A DNA stretch of 11,366 nucleotides, taken from the NCBI GenBank assembly GCA_046597185.1, contig JBKJLF010000152.1, positions 1-11,366 of the forward strand, given 5' to 3'. A program made the position numbers and the translations under genes. The DNA comes from CAMBDR01 sp046597185. GTDB lineage: Bacteria; Pseudomonadota; Gammaproteobacteria; Burkholderiales; Burkholderiaceae_D. The notes under the pieces were generated by a model. It had not been told where the DNA came from. It did not search any database and saw only the letters and a list, made by a program, of their open reading frames with translations. Shown piece after piece: positions 1 to 5,849 of this stretch. Numbering within the stretch: the stretch's first letter is position 1; each line of letters begins with the position of its first letter.

Positions 1-182
1 TGGTCGCGCAGCTTGGCGGTTTTTTGGCGCGAAAGGGCGATGGCGAGCCGGGCGTCCAGACCATTTGGCGCGGTATTCAGGAATTACGTGTTGCTGTGAC
101 AACAATAAAGATTTTGCGCAAGTTGGGCCATTTGAAGCCTGGTGAACTTGATCAAACTGTGGGCGGCGGGACTTGTGTATAA
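1..182 (+). CDS. IS4-family (IS50 group) transposase, C-terminal end only
   Basis: The frame starting at base 3 is open from the window edge to TAA at 180-182 and encodes 59 residues. It contains LGGFLARKGDGEPGVQTIWR, the conserved C-terminal block of Tn5-like DDE transposases (usually LGGFLGRKxDGEPGxxTxWxG), followed by a helical, basic tail. The catalytic core would lie upstream, outside the window. The stop codon overlaps an IS50-type end (ACTTGTGTATAA), as expected for a compact IS whose transposase gene runs into its right terminus. The enzyme would cut and paste its own element. Whether it is complete cannot be judged here. The element directly abuts, and seems to have removed, the 5' end of the next gene. 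Confidence 0.85.
   Translation, partial: VAQLGGFLARKGDGEPGVQTIWRGIQELRVAVTTIKILRKLGHLKPGELDQTVGGGTCV
171..182 (+). repeat. Partial IS50-type right terminal inverted repeat
   Basis: ACTTGTGTATAA equals the first 12 bases, reading outward, of the inverse complement of the Tn5 outside end (CTGACTCTTATACACAAGT). The remaining seven positions expected for that end (GAGTCAG in Tn5) are ACGTATG here and do not match. The IS end is therefore either truncated at about base 182 or diverged. The left end and any 9-bp target duplication lie outside the window. Confidence 0.6.
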
Positions 183-186
183 ACGT

Positions 187-588
187 ATGGGCATAGCGCC
201 ACAAGACATCCCGGACATCATAACGCTCCAAGCGGCTAGCCAATCGGTAATTTTCAACTTGATCTGCGCCCAATTTACCGTAGTTACCTGCAACTTCGGC
301 AGACACGGCTTAACCAGCTTTTTTAGCGCTTCGCAGCCGCCCAATACCCCATGGCTTTTTACTTCGATCGTCGCGTTAAAGCAAATTTTCGACAACTCGA
401 ACCTACCCGCTGCCGTTCAGGACCGATTAAACTATTGGGGGCCGAATGCCTTCAGCGTTCAGCAGCTATTCTTCGATCTGGACAATGCGGCTCTCGAATC
501 CACGCCGAAAATAAGCGGAGTAACTGAGGGCACTCCCGCTTACACGCTATTGGAGCAAGATTTTTGGGCGCTTATTTCACGGCGATGA
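187..588 (+). pseudogene. 5'-truncated N-terminal remnant of unrecognised gene A
   Basis: This frame is open from inside the IS tail (a formal ATG at 142 is IS sequence) to TGA at 586-588. The first non-IS ATG is at 187, with no convincing ribosome binding site, so the true N-terminus was probably lost at the IS junction near 183. About 134 residues remain, soluble-looking, with no signal peptide or membrane segment. Its last residues before the stop (LEQDF, then WALISRR) lose coherence at a T5 run. Switching by -1 there continues as LGAYFTAMKTNKQPIL in the next frame, so this and the following CDS were most likely one gene. No characterised family is recognised. I have an unverified impression that uncharacterised fungal and bacterial proteins share the segment FSVQQLFFDLDNAALESTP. 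Confidence 0.6.
561..565 (+). other. Probable -1 frameshift at T5 run in gene A
   Basis: The upstream frame reads GAT TTT TGG GCG (D F W A). The downstream frame begins TTG GGC GCT TAT (L G A Y) at 564. One more T would join both frames without loss. A -1 slip of the TTT codon is possible because 561-563 is also TTT, but no X XXY YYZ slippery heptamer or obvious downstream hairpin supports programmed frameshifting. Confidence 0.6.
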
Positions 589-1541
589 AGACGAATAAGC
601 AGCCAATCCTGAATTATTCGATTGTGCAGAACACGCCTGATAATGACCCATCCACGTTAAAGATGACGAAAATGGAACTGGAAGTCAGCCCTTATACTCC
701 GGCAGGCGCATCGACCAATGATTTGAATACGCTTTGTTACCTGTGCGAGACAAACGGCAACAACCTGCCCCCGGCCGTGACTTTTAGCTGGAACTGGGTC
801 GAGCAATCTGAGGAGTCGAGTTTTGACGGGGTCATCTCAATAAACAGAAACACCTTTGCCAAGTATTTTGAAGCTCAATTGGCAAGCTATGTTTCTCAGA
901 ATTGTTTTAATGCCTGGGTTCGGGTCTCGCTTTCCGGCGTCTTTGACCAGAATATTCACTATTACTGGTCAATGACGCCGAACCAAACCCCGACAATCAC
1001 AACACTGGCAACCGGGGCGACAGTATTGAATTATTCATACAGTTCCTCCGCTGACGACACCGCGGGTGCGGGTGGCGATATGGGAGAGATGAAGTTGTCA
1101 ACCACGTATACCGCATCTGTGACATTTGCCGGGGCTACCATTGTCATAACACAAAATCTTGTCGTCTATTGCTATGTCCGGTCATTGCAGACTTACGAAG
1201 GATGGAACGTGATAAACAAGACAATTACAGATACCTATAAATTAACTCTGGACGGAAAAGGGGGCTTGACCTCCAGCCTTGTTTCCGTGCCGGACGATAA
1301 TTCGGATCCGACACCCAGCACGAACTGGTTTACCGAAATATTTACGGACTTGAACGATCTGGTTAACGATGTGGCCAGTTGGGCAAGCGGTTTTTTTGCG
1401 TCCAACTTCCATAGCATGCCGCTAAACGTGGCCCAACAATTCATATTCCCCGGCGGCAAAACCTTTACCTTCAAGGATGTCGGTTTTTCTGATTCTCAGG
1501 ACTTGGTTTCGCATATTTCTTATGTGCAGCCCAATCAATAA
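585..1541 (+). CDS. Unrecognised protein, main part of gene A
   Basis: Taken alone, this frame starts at ATG 585, which overlaps the preceding stop as ATGA; in-frame TTG 564 is an alternative. It encodes 318 residues. If the T5 frameshift is repaired, it is the C-terminal two thirds of a protein of more than 450 residues. It is rich in Ser, Thr and Asn with alternating hydrophobic residues, suggesting a beta-sandwich fold: VTFSWNWVEQ, AWVRVSLSGVF, TYTASVTFAGATIVITQ and LVVYCYVRSLQT look like strands. An amphipathic helix (FTDLNDLVNDVASWASGFF) precedes a conserved-looking C-terminus (QQFIFPGGKTFTFKDVGFSD). There is no signal peptide, transmembrane segment or catalytic motif. It ends 26 bases before the large propeller gene and is probably co-transcribed with it. 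Function unknown. I considered a lipid-binding TULIP/P47-like protein but see no diagnostic motif. Confidence 0.7.
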   Translation: MKTNKQPILNYSIVQNTPDNDPSTLKMTKMELEVSPYTPAGASTNDLNTLCYLCETNGNNLPPAVTFSWNWVEQSEESSFDGVISINRNTFAKYFEAQLASYVSQNCFNAWVRVSLSGVFDQNIHYYWSMTPNQTPTITTLATGATVLNYSYSSSADDTAGAGGDMGEMKLSTTYTASVTFAGATIVITQNLVVYCYVRSLQTYEGWNVINKTITDTYKLTLDGKGGLTSSLVSVPDDNSDPTPSTNWFTEIFTDLNDLVNDVASWASGFFASNFHSMPLNVAQQFIFPGGKTFTFKDVGFSDSQDLVSHISYVQPNQ

Positions 1542-1555
1542 ACAAAAAATCTAAC

Positions 1556-1560
1556 AAGGA
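1556..1560 (+). promoter_or_regulatory. Ribosome binding site for gene B
   Basis: AAGGA lies seven bases upstream of ATG 1568 in an A-rich leader, a strong Shine-Dalgarno with good spacing. It fixes the start of gene B. The 26-base gap after gene A leaves no room for a separate promoter, which suggests one transcript. Confidence 0.7.
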
Positions 1561-1567
1561 AATAATC

Positions 1568-2629
1568 ATGAGTACGCCAAAAATAAGCATTTCCACCGAG
1601 TTGATGAAAAATTATAAGCAGACACTATTGATGTCGCAGGAGAACAAGTTTGAAGCCCTGCAAACAAACACAGGTAATTCGCTCTTGCTCTCTATCGGCA
1701 CCGATAATGTTTTTTACGTCACAGAAGAATCCGTAGGACACGCTACGGGTTGGGAAAAAACGGATATTAGCTCGGCTCAGATAGCAAAGAGCTTTCCGGG
1801 GCAAACGGGTTTGACCTGCAAAACCTTTGATGCGGGACAAAATGTGGTTGACGGGACAATTGGGCTTGCAATGGTGATAAATGATGGCACAAACGATCAT
1901 TTATTCCTGTGCTTGGGCAATTCCAACGCAGATACCAGTTGGGTCAATACGCCCGGTTGGATACAATATCCGTTCGATAACCCGACAAAAAATATAACCA
2001 TAGTTGGCGTGTTTCTGAGCGAAACCGCAAACAATACGCAGTATATTGTGGTTGACATTTTAAGGGACCCGACGAGCCAGGAAAAATTGATCTCCCGGTA
2101 CTATATCAACCCACAGGGCACGCCTGTCTGGCAACCGCACGATGTGGCGATAGACTTGGAAGCGAACAGCTATACCAGTTGTTTGGGACGCCAATATCTG
2201 CTTAACAGTCCGCACCAGCCGACAATAGATGGGCTGTATACTTGCGGCCAGGTAGACGGCAATCCACAGTTTACTTTTCAACCGCTTTTCAACGTATTCA
2301 ACACAAGTATACCGGCACCCGTTGCGAGGCTTCAGCTTCCCGGCAACTTGATTGCGGACAGTATCGCCGCTTGCCGCAAAAGTGATATGTCAACGGATCT
2401 GTATGCCTGTAGCGGTGGCGGGCTTTATTATTTTGCAAGCAACAATCAGGCGGATGGCGCTACCGGCGTATTGCTGGCACAAAACACGATGTTTGACGGC
2501 GTACGAAAAATGTATGCCGCGCAGACAAATAATGCCTCTATCGTCTGGGGCTTGAACGGAAACGACGAAATTTTCTATACCAGTTGCCCCGTCGGTCAGG
2601 AAACCGCTTCGCCATCCGCATGGCGCTAA
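1568..2629 (+). CDS. Gene B, N-terminal part: beta-propeller-like protein
   Basis: 353 codons from a well-placed ATG to TAA. The sequence shows irregular repeats of about 45-60 residues, each with strand pairs and a Trp near the end: ATGWEKTDIS, NTPGWIQYPF, TPVWQPHDVA, SIVWGLNGNDEIFYTSC and SPSAWR. This periodicity resembles blades of a beta-propeller of the kelch or tectonin-like kind, usually a binding platform. There is no signal peptide, and no active-site motif is seen. The frame continues after the stop without shift (next CDS), and the last blade pattern carries on across it. The stop therefore probably interrupts a 1,151-codon gene rather than ending a real one. If translated alone, the product would be a propeller missing its final blade. 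Ligand and function are unknown. Confidence 0.75.
   Translation: MSTPKISISTELMKNYKQTLLMSQENKFEALQTNTGNSLLLSIGTDNVFYVTEESVGHATGWEKTDISSAQIAKSFPGQTGLTCKTFDAGQNVVDGTIGLAMVINDGTNDHLFLCLGNSNADTSWVNTPGWIQYPFDNPTKNITIVGVFLSETANNTQYIVVDILRDPTSQEKLISRYYINPQGTPVWQPHDVAIDLEANSYTSCLGRQYLLNSPHQPTIDGLYTCGQVDGNPQFTFQPLFNVFNTSIPAPVARLQLPGNLIADSIAACRKSDMSTDLYACSGGGLYYFASNNQADGATGVLLAQNTMFDGVRKMYAAQTNNASIVWGLNGNDEIFYTSCPVGQETASPSAWR
2627..2629 (+). other. In-frame TAA interrupting gene B
   Basis: The frame of gene B reads ...TGG CGC TAA CCG TTG CCG ATA... and stays open for 798 codons afterwards. Single-base changes from TAT or TAC (Tyr) would create it, giving an original W-R-Y-P-L-P-I, which fits the blade ends. 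No suppression or selenocysteine-type context is visible. Confidence 0.7.
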
Positions 2630-2632
2630 CCG

Positions 2633-5023
2633 TTGCCGATACTCACCGGAGTAGACCTGTTTTCTCCGTATATTAATCGGGTAGATGATGGCAATACTTT
2701 TTTTGCGGTGGCCGAGAGCACATTGCAAAAGCTGTCAAAGTCAACCACCAACACGATCTGGACATCGCAAAGTATTACGCTGCCTTCACTGGATACAAAC
2801 GATACCCAAAAATATAGCTCGTATACGACGAGGATTCAGGTAAGTGATGAAAACAATCAGCCGCTTGCCAATGAGCCTGTCTCCATCAGCGCCAGTAGTA
2901 GAACAGGTGTTTACATCAATCACTTGTACTATGTCGTAGATTCCATCGGCATCCAGATAAACACCGATGTGTTGGGCAGCATTACTGTGGTGGAATGGAT
3001 AACCGGCCTTACCGGCACTACGCTGAATGTTTCGGACAGCAGCGGCAACACCACAACGGTGAATCCGATGAATACGCCGATGGGAAAAATAGCACAACTA
3101 AATAAGGTTAGCAGCCTGCAAAATGCCGCCATCACCAATGCGGACGGCTCTACCCGTCCATTGATCAGCGGTTCGATATCGAACGCGGCGTTGCAAACAG
3201 TAGCTACGTCAAATGGGCAATTAGGCAATGCCTATAATGCGCTCACGCCCGCCGGTTCTTCCGGTAAATTGACTTTGCTTGTGCAGGGAAGCGGTTCCCC
3301 AGCCAGTCCTGCGGCTTTGCGTGTCGATGGAATCGATGCGCTATGGGTTGATGCCGGGGATCTGTTTCACTGGTTGGAATCCGGCGTGGAAGCCGTTATC
3401 CAACTCGTTGAAGATGCGGCCAATAAAACATGGAATTTCATCGCAACAATTGCAGGGAAGGTATACGCGGCGGTTTTGGATGTCGCAGAAAAAGTCGTGG
3501 CCGCTGCTGTCTGGGTTTTTAATATGATCAAAACTGCTATCGAGGATCTGATACTTTTCCTCGAATTCTTGTTCGGGTTTCAGGACATACTCATCACACA
3601 CCGGGTGATGAAAAATGTGTTCACCCAGTGGGTTCAGCACAGTATCGACAGTTTAAGCGGACTTGACGCCGATGTGACCGCCGTTTTTACCGCCCTGCAA
3701 AATGATGTCAATAAATGGGCGGATATTCCGAACTTTAACCAGACGCCAAGCAGCACAAGTAGCAGCAATCCCCCTCTAAGCGGCCAGAACAGCGCGCCGG
3801 CCCAGCTCGGTATTCACCATTATCAGGGTAACGCAGGAAGTTCGAGTTCTTCGTTTAGCTCTCCTTCGATAGGCGTGGGAATTTTCCAGGACCTGCTGAC
3901 TTTGCTTGATAACGAAGAAGCCACCCTGAGCGCGGCTTATAACGCGATAAAGGCCGACATCATCGACCAGTTCGATTCGCTTTCGGTGACGCAGATCATC
4001 CAAAAATTTATCGCTATCGTGGTGGATACCTTATTGCAAACCGCTGAAAATATATTGCATGCAGTCATCAGTGTGTTTGTGCAGTTAGCTGAAGGATTTA
4101 TGGATCTGCTGACGGACACCATTGACATACCGGTAATCTCCTGGCTTTACAAAGAATTAACGGATGACGACCTTTCGTTTCTGGATCTTATTTGCCTTAT
4201 CGCGGCCATCCCGGCAACCATCGTATACAAAATCGCGCATGATGCAACCCCATTTCCAAAAAATGATTCGTTTACCAATGGGCTGCTCGCTGCATCGAGC
4301 TTTGATCAAGTCAGGAGCCAATTCTTTACCGCGACGACTCAGGTTATGTTGAAATCACAACCCATGTCTAATGTCGCCAGCATAACCATGTTGGCAGCCG
4401 TAGCCGATGACTCCCCGGTATTGGACGATGCGAAATTAAAAGTCTTCGGACTCGTATCGGGAATTTTCGCGCTCGTGGGTAGCATCGTACTGATTGTAGT
4501 TACAACTATTCAACGGGTATTCGAGGTTATTCCTTTGGAGAATAACAAGCCTAAAACCTTGGCTCTCATAGGTGCCATAGCGAACGTAGCGTATGTTTCC
4601 CCGAATATCGCGACCTTTATCAATGCGAAAACCGATAACTGGTGGCAGCAGATGAACAATGTGCTAACGGGAATAAGCATCGTAAAGGGGTTTGTCAACA
4701 TTCCGCTGGCCACCCTGCCAGATGGAAACACCGCGTCAAAAATCTCATCGGGTGTGGAGTCTGTAATAAACCTGGTCTGGAATGTTCCTGTGATCATGAA
4801 TATTGTTGAGAATAAGGACAATTGGGATACTACATATAAGTCGCTTATCCCTGAATCGATAGGCAACTTCGCTTTCAACATCGGCGGCGTGTTGGATTTG
4901 CCGATTACCCTGACAGAGCCTTCCCCTGCTAAGGTGATCGAATGCGGGGTGCAATATGGGCTGATGCTCGGATATGGGATTCTAATGCCCGTAGCTGGGG
5001 GAATTAATGAATACGCACATTGA
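2633..5023 (+). CDS. Gene B, C-terminal part: propeller end, Ig-like domain and hydrophobic helices
   Basis: Same frame as the preceding CDS, with 796 codons from the first in-frame TTG (no Shine-Dalgarno, so independent translation is doubtful). Positions below count from that TTG. Residues 1-52 complete a propeller blade (NRVDDGNTFFAVAES, then TIWTSQSITLP). Residues 60-135 look like a bacterial Ig-like domain of the invasin kind (TRIQVSDENNQPLANEPVSI, then GSITVVEW). Residues 236-335 form long amphipathic and hydrophobic helices starting DLFHWLESGVEAVIQLVEDA. Residues 370-412 are a Ser/Asn/Pro/Gly linker. Residues 413-535 are more helices. Residues 601-625 (LVSGIFALVGSIVLIVV) resemble a membrane-spanning segment, and the C-terminus (771-788) is again hydrophobic. 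No signal peptide is present in the joined protein. Binding head plus membrane-active helices suggests a toxin-like or surface role, but this is inference only. Confidence 0.75.
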   Translation: MPILTGVDLFSPYINRVDDGNTFFAVAESTLQKLSKSTTNTIWTSQSITLPSLDTNDTQKYSSYTTRIQVSDENNQPLANEPVSISASSRTGVYINHLYYVVDSIGIQINTDVLGSITVVEWITGLTGTTLNVSDSSGNTTTVNPMNTPMGKIAQLNKVSSLQNAAITNADGSTRPLISGSISNAALQTVATSNGQLGNAYNALTPAGSSGKLTLLVQGSGSPASPAALRVDGIDALWVDAGDLFHWLESGVEAVIQLVEDAANKTWNFIATIAGKVYAAVLDVAEKVVAAAVWVFNMIKTAIEDLILFLEFLFGFQDILITHRVMKNVFTQWVQHSIDSLSGLDADVTAVFTALQNDVNKWADIPNFNQTPSSTSSSNPPLSGQNSAPAQLGIHHYQGNAGSSSSSFSSPSIGVGIFQDLLTLLDNEEATLSAAYNAIKADIIDQFDSLSVTQIIQKFIAIVVDTLLQTAENILHAVISVFVQLAEGFMDLLTDTIDIPVISWLYKELTDDDLSFLDLICLIAAIPATIVYKIAHDATPFPKNDSFTNGLLAASSFDQVRSQFFTATTQVMLKSQPMSNVASITMLAAVADDSPVLDDAKLKVFGLVSGIFALVGSIVLIVVTTIQRVFEVIPLENNKPKTLALIGAIANVAYVSPNIATFINAKTDNWWQQMNNVLTGISIVKGFVNIPLATLPDGNTASKISSGVESVINLVWNVPVIMNIVENKDNWDTTYKSLIPESIGNFAFNIGGVLDLPITLTEPSPAKVIECGVQYGLMLGYGILMPVAGGINEYAH

Positions 5024-5057
5024 GATTGCAACTCGGAAAGGCCTAATCTATAGGGTA

Positions 5058-5141
5058 ATAGTGTAGCGCAGAGAGCAGGCTTTCGCCTGCCCACCCTCAT
5101 CAAACCGTTCATGCGGTAGTGCTGCATATACGGCGCTGTGC
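5058..5141 (-). ncRNA. Possible group II intron 3'-end remnant (domain V/VI-like)
   Basis: Read on the minus strand, GCCGTATATGC (5134-5124) pairs with GCATGAACGG (5114-5105): eight Watson-Crick pairs, one wobble and one mismatch. It is followed by CGGTTTGATGAGGG, a string I associate with sequence just after domain V in bacterial group II introns. Next comes a perfect hairpin, GCAGGC-GAAA-GCCTGC (5090-5075), with a GNRA loop, placed where domain VI would be. Against this, the first hairpin has a nine-base loop instead of a GNRA tetraloop and lacks the two-base bulge, and no reverse transcriptase is visible upstream. I treat it as a degenerate mobile remnant. It also sits where a terminator for gene B might be, but no T-tract follows. 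Confidence 0.3.
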
Positions 5142-5380
5142 GGGGGGGGCGGCAGTTACCCGCCGCGACTTAGTATGCCCTTGTCAAGTAATAAATGCAT
5201 CCCCGTGGCAGAGCAAGTCGCCATTCTCGTTTTCCTTTGATCCGCATCAGGCACCGTCCGCACTGTAGCGCTTGGGGCTGTGGCACTGGGTTAAGGCAGG
5301 TTTTGTGGCTGCAATGGCCTGTAATGGTGTCGTTTTAATTTCTTGACAGCACCAGGACAGCCCTTCCATCGCTAAGCTGA
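5142..5380. other. Non-coding stretch without recognisable gene
   Basis: No ORF with coding character is seen on either strand. It opens with a G8 tract (5142-5149) and a short GCGGC/GCCGC inverted repeat (5149-5153 with 5162-5166). On the minus strand this would be the part just upstream of the intron-like 3' end, so it may be decayed mobile-element sequence. Its right limit is set by the phosphatase-like fragment, whose frame opens after a TGA at 5378-5380. Confidence 0.4.
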
Positions 5381-5593
5381 TCATGGGGGGCGGACGGCAT
5401 TCCACAAGTTTGGCCGGGCGATCGTTTTGATGTGGTGTGGGTTTTTGATGCGCAAACCAACGGCACTTACGCGTTTAGTCAGGTTACACAACAGCTTCTG
5501 GCTGGTGACTTGACGGCGCCAACTGCCGTTTGCCCCACCGATTCAGAAATCAGGCCCCGATGGTGGCCGGGTTTACCCTGGTCATCAAAATAA
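5381..5593 (+). pseudogene. Histidine-phosphatase-like C-terminal fragment
   Basis: An open frame without a start codon runs from just after TGA 5378-5380 to TAA 5591-5593. Its middle reads VWPGDRFDVVWVFDAQ, then TYAFSQVTQQLLAGDL. The pattern W-x-G-x-x-FDxVW followed by F-x-x-x-x-Q-x-LLxGD resembles the last 40 or so residues of phosphoglycerate-mutase-type histidine phosphatases. The catalytic RHG motif and the second His would lie upstream and are absent, so only a tail is left. The coding match fades after about base 5515, and the rest of the frame looks like noise. It probably marks an older gene cut by the rearrangement on its left. Confidence 0.45.
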
Positions 5594-5657
5594 ATCGAGG
5601 ATAAAAAAAGGACGATTTGGCCACTCTGCCAACTGCAGGGCAACAATACAAAATGCC

Positions 5658-5849
5658 ATGATTCAGGCAGATTTATTGCTGGCTCATGCAGCATCGCACA
5701 CCATCAAGCTTGCCGAGGATATCGTTAGCACCGTTGTCCAATCCAAACAGTTACTGGATGCCAACTTATCTAACAAAGCTTCGATTGGTCAGAAAATTGT
5801 GTTTGGGAAGTGCTTGCCGAATTGCTTGGGCAAGCCACGGGTTGATTAG
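5658..5849 (+). CDS. Short unrecognised ORF, possibly a gene fragment
   Basis: 63 codons from ATG 5658 to TAG 5847-5849, overlapping the stop of the convergent regulator gene by three bases. The first 45 residues are predicted strongly helical (IQADLLLAHAASHTIKLAED, then VVQSKQLLDANL). The last part (KCLPNCLGKPRVD) looks like chance translation. No clear Shine-Dalgarno is present. Coding-looking sequence also precedes it in another frame (MVAGFTLVIKINRG from 5560; DDLATLPTAGQQYK from 5611), which would connect to it only through frame changes near an A7 run and near 5650. It is best read as a decayed gene tail. No family recognised. Confidence 0.25.
   Translation: MIQADLLLAHAASHTIKLAEDIVSTVVQSKQLLDANLSNKASIGQKIVFGKCLPNCLGKPRVD

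Noticed and set aside
555..570. Programmed -1 frameshifting in gene A
   Set aside because: The site is not an X XXY YYZ heptamer and no pseudoknot or strong hairpin was found downstream; other lesions nearby favour mutation or error.
585..1541. P47/TULIP lipid-binding protein for gene A
   Set aside because: Beta-rich composition is compatible, but no diagnostic motif could be seen, so the name was not used.
2633..5023. Independent gene starting at TTG 2633
   Set aside because: No Shine-Dalgarno, same frame as the upstream ORF, and the protein begins in the middle of a propeller blade.
4510..5127. Long minus-strand ORF of 205 codons
   Set aside because: It is antisense to the C-terminal part of gene B, has a shadow-like composition and starts inside the intron-like repeat region.
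5812..5835. GCTTGCC/GGCAAGC inverted repeat as a terminator for the regulator transcript
   Set aside because: Seven pairs with a ten-base loop but no T-tract on either side; too weak to call.
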